From Roseimaritima ulvae (GTDB lineage Bacteria > Planctomycetota > Planctomycetia > Pirellulales > Pirellulaceae), in the NCBI RefSeq assembly GCF_008065135.1, contig NZ_CP042914.1, positions 2,294,001-2,358,000 of the forward strand: a DNA stretch of 64,000 nucleotides. The letters run 5' to 3'. The notes under the pieces are model-generated. The model did not search any database, was not told where the DNA came from, and worked only from the letters and a program-made list of their open reading frames with translations. The position numbers were made by a program, and so were the translations under genes. Shown in pieces: positions 58,268 to 64,000 of this stretch. Position 1 is the first letter of the stretch; each line of letters opens with the position of its first letter.

Positions 58268-59839
58268 TTAGTGGCGGAAGTGTCGGCGGCCGGTCATCAC
58301 CATGGGGATGTTGTGACGATCGCAGGTTTCGATGACTTCCTGGTCGCGACGTGAGCCGCCCGGTTGGATGATGGCCACGATGCCGGCTTCGGCCGCCGCG
58401 TCGATCGAATCGGGAAACGGAAAAAAGGCATCGGAGGCCAACACGGCGCCTTCGGAGCGATCCCCAGCTTTTTCGATGGAGATGTCCACGCTATCGACGC
58501 GGCTCATCTGGCCGGCTCCGACGCCGATCAAGGCGGTGTCTTTGCCCAGCACGATGGCGTTGCTTTTGACGTGGCGGACCATTTCCCAAGCGAAGGAGAT
58601 ATCGTCCCACAATTCGTCATTGACCTGGGTTTCGGTGACGGTCTTCCACTGCAGCGACGCCGAGGGCAGGCGGTCGGCGTCTTGGACCAGCATCCCGCCA
58701 GCGATGAAGCGGCGTTCCAGCGGGGTTTCCGGTTCGTCCAAACGGCCGACCTGCATCAAGCGAACGTTTTCACGCCACTTGGGTTTGGTGGTCAGCAGCC
58801 CCACGGCGGCGGCTTCGAAGTCCGGTGCCACGATGGCTTCGATGAACAGTCCCGGCGCACATAAGGCTTCGGCGGTTTCCAGGTCGACCGTGCGGTTGAA
58901 CCCCAGCACACTGCCGAAGGCGCTCAGCGGGTCGCCCTCGAGAGCTTTGCGGCACGCCCGTGCCAGGCGGTCGGCGGTCGCTGCACCGCAGGGGTTATTG
59001 TGTTTGATGACCGTTGCGGCGGGCTGTGAGAAGGAACGTACGATGCTCAAGGCCGAGTCCAGGTCCAGCAGGTTGTTGTACGACAATTCTTTGCCGTTCA
59101 ACTGGCGGGCCGAGATCAAATTGGCGGTGCGGACGTGGGGTTCGGCATAGATGGCCGCTTTTTGGTGCGGGTTTTCGCCGTACCGCAACATCGCTTTGCG
59201 ACGCAGATTGATGCTCATCGTAGACGGGAATTCGCCGCTGAGCGTTTCGCCGTCGTGGTAGTCGGCGATGGCGCGATCGTATTCGGCGGTGTGGCGGAAG
59301 GCTTCGCCGGCTAGTCGACGCCGTAGTTCCAGCGAGGTGCCACCACGGGTGTGTACCTGATCCAGGATCTCGCGGTACTGTTCGGGCGACGTGGCCACGA
59401 CCACATCTTGTTGGTTCTTGGCCGCCGCACGCACCAGGCTGGGCCCGCCGATATCGATCTGTTCGATGGCTTCGCTGCGCGTCACCCCGGGGCGGGAAAC
59501 GGTTTCCATAAACGGGTACAGATTGACGACCACCAAATCGATCGGTTCGATGTCGTGATCGTCGATGGCTTGCAAATGGTCTTCGCGGTCGCGACGGGCC
59601 AGGATGCCGCCGAAGACTTTGGGATGCAATGTCTTGACGCGGCCGTCGAGCATTTCCGGAAAACCGGTGTATTCGGCCACGTCTTCGACCGGAATATCGC
59701 ACTCTTCCAGATACCGCCGAGTGCCTCCGGTGCTAAAAATGCGCACGCCTGCCCGGTGCAAGCCCTCGGCCAATACGGCCAACCCCAGCTTGTCGCTCAC
59801 GCTGATCAGGGCATTTCGGATCGGGACGGCATCGGACAC
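58268..59839 (-). CDS. purH: Bifunctional AICAR formyltransferase / IMP cyclohydrolase
   Basis: The GTG at 59839, seven bases after GGAAGA, gives 523 residues, the family's normal length; the frame is open further upstream. The N-terminal IMP cyclohydrolase domain shows 'RNALISVSDKLGLAVLAEGL', 'IFSTGGTRRYLEE', 'MLDGRVKTLHPKVFGGIL' and 'IDIGGPSLVRAAAKN'. The transformylase domain shows 'LRYGENPHQKAAIY', 'VIKHNNPCGAA' (catalytic Lys-His) and 'SDAFFPFPDSIDAAAEAGI'. It makes the last two steps to IMP. trpC lies downstream. Confidence 0.97.
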   Translation of the reverse strand: MSDAVPIRNALISVSDKLGLAVLAEGLHRAGVRIFSTGGTRRYLEECDIPVEDVAEYTGFPEMLDGRVKTLHPKVFGGILARRDREDHLQAIDDHDIEPIDLVVVNLYPFMETVSRPGVTRSEAIEQIDIGGPSLVRAAAKNQQDVVVATSPEQYREILDQVHTRGGTSLELRRRLAGEAFRHTAEYDRAIADYHDGETLSGEFPSTMSINLRRKAMLRYGENPHQKAAIYAEPHVRTANLISARQLNGKELSYNNLLDLDSALSIVRSFSQPAATVIKHNNPCGAATADRLARACRKALEGDPLSAFGSVLGFNRTVDLETAEALCAPGLFIEAIVAPDFEAAAVGLLTTKPKWRENVRLMQVGRLDEPETPLERRFIAGGMLVQDADRLPSASLQWKTVTETQVNDELWDDISFAWEMVRHVKSNAIVLGKDTALIGVGAGQMSRVDSVDISIEKAGDRSEGAVLASDAFFPFPDSIDAAAEAGIVAIIQPGGSRRDQEVIETCDRHNIPMVMTGRRHFRH

Positions 59840-59942
59840 AGCGGTTCTTCCGGTTAAAGTGTTGTGCTCGGCGGAGCAGGAACTGAGGACTTCAGGACCC
59901 ATTGGTGTAAGGATAACGGCCCGGTTGGTCAACGGGCCTGGC

Positions 59943-62678
59943 TTAGAAGCGGACGCGAAGTTGCAGGGTTTCGAAGCCGCCGAGCACGATTTTGACCGCA
60001 TCTTGTTCACATTCAAACGGCTGTTCATCACCCATCCGCTGGGCCGACTGCGGATTGCGGTAGAAGTGCAACCGCGTCTTGGTGGCTTTACCGCGGGTTT
60101 CGATCAACAACAGCACCATTTCCAAGCGGCCGTCGACCTGTTCGGCAACCGCGTCGCTGACCAACACGTTGCGGGCGTCCAGTTGCAGCAACCAGCCCAC
60201 CGGAACAGGGATCCCCGACGACGGGGCGTCCAACGCGACCGCTGGCGACAATCGGCTGCGAGCCACCGAGACGGGGGATTTAACGTCGAAGCCGTACTGT
60301 AGCTTGAACTGGTTTTGGCTTTCCCCGGCGACCATCAATAAACTGTCCAGCATCCGTGTTCCGCAAACGCGATGGGCCGGCCGCCCATCGGCGAGGACCA
60401 AGGTCTGGCGGTCGGCTTCGTCGACCAGCACTCCCAACGGCGCGTTCAAGCGGCGGCCTCGCACCTTGTGGATCTTGTCCCGCAGCAGCACTTTAAAACG
60501 CGCCGCTTCGGAGGCCACCGCGGCCCGGGCAGCGATGTAGCTCCGCCAGGGATCGCCGCCGAGCGTCGTGCCCTTGAGCAGGTCCAGCTGGCCTTCCACC
60601 TCCAACCAACGCGATCCGGCTTCGACCCGGTACCGCAACTGGTATTCGCCGATGGCGGTATCGCCCCGCAATAAGCGGCCTTCGCTGGTGATCTCGCCAC
60701 AGGCGCCGTCGCTCCGCGATACGTATATCTTGTCGGCTTGCATCGAGCTGTACCGCGGTTCGCGGTCGGCGTCGAGATGACACAGCTGCAGCGAGAGCCG
60801 GTTGCCCCGGACCGGGCCGCTGTGCACCGAGGCCAACGAGCCGTCGTCGCCGATCACGGCATCTAAAAATTCATTGGACAATGCCTGGTCGACGGCCAAT
60901 TGAGGTTCTTTGCTGAACCAGCCGCGGCGCTGCGGTTGGCGGCCCGGAGCGATGGTGGCAAACCCCAGCGACGGCACGTCGACCAAGGCCACGCATTGGT
61001 CGGAGGCCGTCGGATGAGCGGCGAACAATTGCGGCAGTTGCTTGGCCTGCGGCGGATGGCCCTGCAGCGTGGCCGGGACCCGCAGCGGAACCGAATACGG
61101 ATTCAGCAGCACCTTCGTCGAGCCGTCGGTGTTGGTCGCCGCCGAACCTCCGCTGGCCGCCAGGGCCGCGACCAGCTCCGCACTGCCATCGCGTGCCGGC
61201 GACGACTCGTTCGAGCTGGCCGTGCCGGTGACCAAGTCGGTCAGGGCGGACAGCAGGTCGTTGCGTTCGTGGTCCAGTTGTTGTCGGAAGCGGTTGGCGG
61301 CGGTGCTCAGTGGGTCGGCGGCGGAACCTTCGACTTGGGCGGAGAGCCAGTGGCCGTCGGCGGCGATCGTTTCGGCTTGGAAGCTGTGATACGGCTTCTC
61401 GCCTTCGGAAAAATAACCGCCCAGAGTCCAGAACCTGCCCAGTGCCAGCCCCCAATCGGCGGCGCGGCGAAGGTCCTCGAAGGCCGTGCAGGCTTGGCCG
61501 GGCCAGTGCACCAACAGGGCGGTGGCCACGTCGCCGGCATCGACCGCACTGCCCAGGGTGGCTCCCAGGCGAAGGAATTCCGCATCGTCGGCCGCGTCGA
61601 TCGGTTTGGCGACCAGGGCTTCCAGTTCCACCGCACCGGCTTGCCAGAGCAATTTATTTTCGTCGCGAAAGCCGGTGCCGGCGGCGAAATCCAAGGGAAT
61701 CGTGCCGGTATATCCCAGGCCCGCGATCCAGGGGGCCAGGTCGGCCGGGATGCCGCCGCTGTAACTGGCAAAGGCGTCGGGCATTTTGCCGCAGCGTTCG
61801 GTAAAGCGTCGTTTGGCGTCGGACAGGGCGTGGCCCAGTTCGGCAACGGTCAGGTGGTCCAGGCATTGCTCGCCATCCGGCGCCCCGCCGGCCAGTCCCA
61901 GCGAGCCGTCAGCGAACCGCTCGCGAATCGTCTGCAACACATCGGGATGTTGTTCGGCCAAACGATCGGCCAAGGAGGCGTCCAATAGCAGGTTTTGGGG
62001 CCGTGGGTCGGTCAGGGCCGTTTGCAGCGAGTGCCCCAGCGTGGTGGGGGCCAGCAGGGTCAGATCCACCAGATGGGGGTCGGAGGAGAAGTAGTGGTCG
62101 CGTTCCTGTGCCAGCAGGTCAAAGGCAGCGTGCAGCGAGTCGGCGGCGGCCGCGCCATCGCCGGCCTGCCAGGACTTGGCGGCGGCGACCACGACGTCGG
62201 TAAAATGCACCTCATCCAGGTTGCTGGTATAGCGCAACTGCCGCGTCATCAGCTGGACTTGGAGAAAAATATACGCCAAAGCAAAAAAATCTTCGGGCGC
62301 CACAGGCCGGTGTCCGCCCTCGACGGGACCGTCCGGGGAATCGATTTCGGCCAGGGGAAAGAGGTCCAAAAAACCGCTTCGGGTCGAGGATCGCAGGGAT
62401 GTAACGCCCGTGTCGGGGCCATAGGCGGTGGCGAAATCGTGTGGCAAACGTCCCTCACTGACCTCGGGAATCAGCAAAAACATGCCCTTGCTGGCCGCCG
62501 GGGGTACGTCGGCACGGCACCAGGTAGGGGTTTTGCCGCTGGTAGCAATCAGCGCGGGATGCCAGGGGGCCGACCAGGCGGCCAGCAGGCCTTGGGCGTT
62601 ACAACCCGACAGGCTGGAAGGGAAATCTTCCAAGGTATGGCAAGGAATAAGGACACAACACTCTTCGATGTACGGCAT
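59943..62678 (-). CDS. Large protein with GH38-like (alpha-mannosidase) layout, function uncertain
   Basis: The protein has 911 residues and no signal peptide. The order of parts recalls GH38/GH57 polysaccharide enzymes: an N-terminal (beta/alpha)-type domain with 'MPDAFASYSGGIPADLAPWIAGLGYTGTIPL', then a helical stretch and a long C-terminal beta-sandwich region ('NEFLDAVIGDDGSLASVHSGPVRGNRLSLQLCHL', 'EYQLRYRVEAGSRWLEVEGQLDL'), ending 'GGFETLQLRVRF', a typical alpha-mannosidase end. The catalytic 'HxH...D' of GH38 is not seen at the expected N-terminal place, so activity is doubtful. It lies 100 bp upstream of purH and is divergent from pilM. Confidence 0.6.
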   Translation of the reverse strand: MPYIEECCVLIPCHTLEDFPSSLSGCNAQGLLAAWSAPWHPALIATSGKTPTWCRADVPPAASKGMFLLIPEVSEGRLPHDFATAYGPDTGVTSLRSSTRSGFLDLFPLAEIDSPDGPVEGGHRPVAPEDFFALAYIFLQVQLMTRQLRYTSNLDEVHFTDVVVAAAKSWQAGDGAAAADSLHAAFDLLAQERDHYFSSDPHLVDLTLLAPTTLGHSLQTALTDPRPQNLLLDASLADRLAEQHPDVLQTIRERFADGSLGLAGGAPDGEQCLDHLTVAELGHALSDAKRRFTERCGKMPDAFASYSGGIPADLAPWIAGLGYTGTIPLDFAAGTGFRDENKLLWQAGAVELEALVAKPIDAADDAEFLRLGATLGSAVDAGDVATALLVHWPGQACTAFEDLRRAADWGLALGRFWTLGGYFSEGEKPYHSFQAETIAADGHWLSAQVEGSAADPLSTAANRFRQQLDHERNDLLSALTDLVTGTASSNESSPARDGSAELVAALAASGGSAATNTDGSTKVLLNPYSVPLRVPATLQGHPPQAKQLPQLFAAHPTASDQCVALVDVPSLGFATIAPGRQPQRRGWFSKEPQLAVDQALSNEFLDAVIGDDGSLASVHSGPVRGNRLSLQLCHLDADREPRYSSMQADKIYVSRSDGACGEITSEGRLLRGDTAIGEYQLRYRVEAGSRWLEVEGQLDLLKGTTLGGDPWRSYIAARAAVASEAARFKVLLRDKIHKVRGRRLNAPLGVLVDEADRQTLVLADGRPAHRVCGTRMLDSLLMVAGESQNQFKLQYGFDVKSPVSVARSRLSPAVALDAPSSGIPVPVGWLLQLDARNVLVSDAVAEQVDGRLEMVLLLIETRGKATKTRLHFYRNPQSAQRMGDEQPFECEQDAVKIVLGGFETLQLRVRF

Positions 62679-62894
62679 GTCGGATTAGAATTTGACGTAA
62701 GGCGATGGCCAGCGATACACTTAAAGTGTGTGGCGGTTAGGGTATTCCACTTATTTGACTTATCTTCGAGGCCGCCCTGCCTCGCACGCTTTTCCTCGCC
62801 TTTGGATTGCTAGGACGTGGTGGAAACGTTGTCCACCGCTAGTTATACCAGCAAGGGTCGGACCTGCAGCAACTCGCAGAAATCGAAAACAAAT

Positions 62895-64000
62895 ATGGCG
62901 AAATCAACCGGTGTGTGGGGAATCGAAATCGGCCAATCGGCTCTGAAAGCACTGCGTTGCCACTATGATGGCGACAGTGTAGTCAGCGATGCGTTTGATT
63001 TGATTGAGTATCCCAAGATTCTAAGCCAGCCGGAAGCCGACCCCGAAGAACTGGTCCGCGAAGCGCTGGAGAAATTCCTCGAACGTAACGATTATTCCAA
63101 AGGCACGCGGATTGTAATGAGCGTGCCGGGCTCGAGTGGGCTGGCCAAGTTCTTCAAGCCGCCACCGGTGGAAGCCAAAAAAATCGCCGACATCGTTCGC
63201 TACGAAGCGAAACAACAGATTCCCTTTGATCTGGACGATGTGGTCTGGGACTACCAGATGATGCCCGGCAGCCTGATCGAAGAAGGGTACGCGCTGGATT
63301 CGGAAATCGGGCTGTTCGCAATGAAACGCGAGCAGGCCTATCGAGCGCTGGAGCCCTTTGATGAAGTCGGCTTGGAGGTCGAGTTGATCCAGATGGCGCC
63401 GCTGGCGTTGTACAACATGCTGGCCTTCGATCGTCTGCATGAACGGCTGGAAAACGACACCTTCGACCCGGACAACCCGCCCTCTTCGACCGTCTTGTTG
63501 TCGATCGGTACCGACTCCTCGGACCTGATCATCACCAGCGGCTTTCGCATTTGGCAACGCAGCATCCCGCTGGGCGGCAACCACTTCACGCGGCAGCTGA
63601 CCAAAGAGTTGAAACTGACGTTCGCCAAAGCTGAACACCTCAAACGCCACGCTCGCGAAGCGGAAGACCCCAAGCTGGTGTTCCAGACCATGCGGCCGGT
63701 GTTCAACGATTTGGTCACCGAAATTCAGCGTTCGATCGGGTTCTTCAAAAGCATCAACAAGAAGGCCGAGATCACGGAATTGCTGGTCACCGGCAACACG
63801 GTCAAAATGCCCGGCCTGGCGCAGTACTTGGGCAAGAACCTGGGCTACGAAGTCCACGCGGTCGATCGCTTCAATCGCCTGCAGGGCGAAGACGTGCTGA
63901 CGATCCCCACCTTCCGCGACAACGCCCCCACCTTCGGCGTCTGTTACGGTTTGGCCCTGCAAGGCTTGGGACTGGGCGAGATCAAAACCAGCTTGGTGCC
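62895..64000 (+). CDS. pilM: Type IV pilus assembly protein PilM, 5' part
   Basis: The frame is open to the window end, 368 codons. 'WGIEIGQSALKALRCHYDGD' is the actin-like phosphate-1 region, 'SVPGSSGLAKFFKPPPVEAKKIADIVRYEAKQQIPFDLDDVVWDYQ' is the PilM signature, and 'LLSIGTDSSDLIITSGF' and 'ELLVTGNTVKMPGLAQYL' are phosphate-2 and adenosine motifs of the actin-like fold. PilM is the cytoplasmic ring component that binds PilN; pilN/O would be expected just beyond the window. The 216-bp divergent gap with the GH38-like gene contains its promoter. Confidence 0.93.
   Translation, partial: MAKSTGVWGIEIGQSALKALRCHYDGDSVVSDAFDLIEYPKILSQPEADPEELVREALEKFLERNDYSKGTRIVMSVPGSSGLAKFFKPPPVEAKKIADIVRYEAKQQIPFDLDDVVWDYQMMPGSLIEEGYALDSEIGLFAMKREQAYRALEPFDEVGLEVELIQMAPLALYNMLAFDRLHERLENDTFDPDNPPSSTVLLSIGTDSSDLIITSGFRIWQRSIPLGGNHFTRQLTKELKLTFAKAEHLKRHAREAEDPKLVFQTMRPVFNDLVTEIQRSIGFFKSINKKAEITELLVTGNTVKMPGLAQYLGKNLGYEVHAVDRFNRLQGEDVLTIPTFRDNAPTFGVCYGLALQGLGLGEIKTSLV

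Overview
The window is 64 kb of GC-rich DNA that reads as a planctomycete chromosome, most likely a member of the Pirellulaceae (Rhodopirellula/Roseimaritima type). The reasons are a secreted sulfatase, a ThuA + DUF1080 protein, a DUF1559 protein, an ECF sigma factor in one operon with a single-pass membrane protein, many secreted proteins of unknown function, and intergenic DNA packed with palindromic repeats. There is no plasmid, phage or CRISPR signature. The one complete mobile element is an IS1380-family insertion sequence of 1,728 bp with a CTAG target duplication.

Layout. 1-8.4 kb: end of a TPR protein, GH63-type glucosidase, coiled-coil membrane protein with a small membrane ORF, DCC oxidoreductase, Gly/Pro-rich secreted protein, then an 11-unit tandem array of about 1.9 kb. 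8.4-12.2 kb: GntR (YtrA-type) regulator with its own operator-promoter, ABC ATPase and a duplicated ABC-2 permease. 12.2-21 kb: CopD-like membrane protein, PP2C phosphatase, VIT-vWA protein, lipase-like hydrolase, MBL/beta-CASP protein, P-II protein, sulfatase. 21-27.4 kb (minus strand): unknown 650-aa protein, YkgJ-type cysteine cluster protein, class V aminotransferase, MoaE, MoaD, IlvC and IlvN, the last preceded by a candidate transcription attenuator. 27.4-30 kb: ScpA and the ThuA-DUF1080 protein. 30.2-34.7 kb (minus): ECF sigma / membrane protein / two secreted proteins. 35-37.4 kb: IS1380 copy and a repeat-rich gene-free stretch. 37.4-49.8 kb: ExbD, tRNA-His, YpfJ-type metallopeptidase, voltage-gated channel with a C-terminal zinc ribbon, an unknown protein with SLOG-like and ADP-ribosyltransferase-like features, NadA, HTTM membrane protein and partner, Upp, degenerate CehA-like protein, DnaJ-type chaperone overlapping rnpA, TraB/GumN-like protein. 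49.8-56.8 kb (minus): fliS, fliD and a giant flagellin with three internal repeats of 178-190 residues. 57.3-62.7 kb (minus): trpC, purH, a GH38-like protein. 62.9 kb to the end: pilM, cut by the window edge.

How the genes work together. Clear functional groups are flagellar filament and cap (fliC-fliD-fliS), branched-chain amino acid synthesis (ilvN-ilvC) followed by molybdopterin synthase (moaD-moaE), the gntR-ABC export operon, and the ECF sigma operon. Most other genes are single household or secreted functions.

The most unusual signal is outside the genes: at least twelve loci carry short GTAGC-footed hairpins whose stems change in a compensated way while the GCCA loop stays constant. 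This is a REP-like family of the kind mobilised by RAYT transposases, but no RAYT is visible in the window. The tandem array, the ilv attenuator, the SLOG/ART-like gene beside nadA, and the flagellin are the other items most worth following up.
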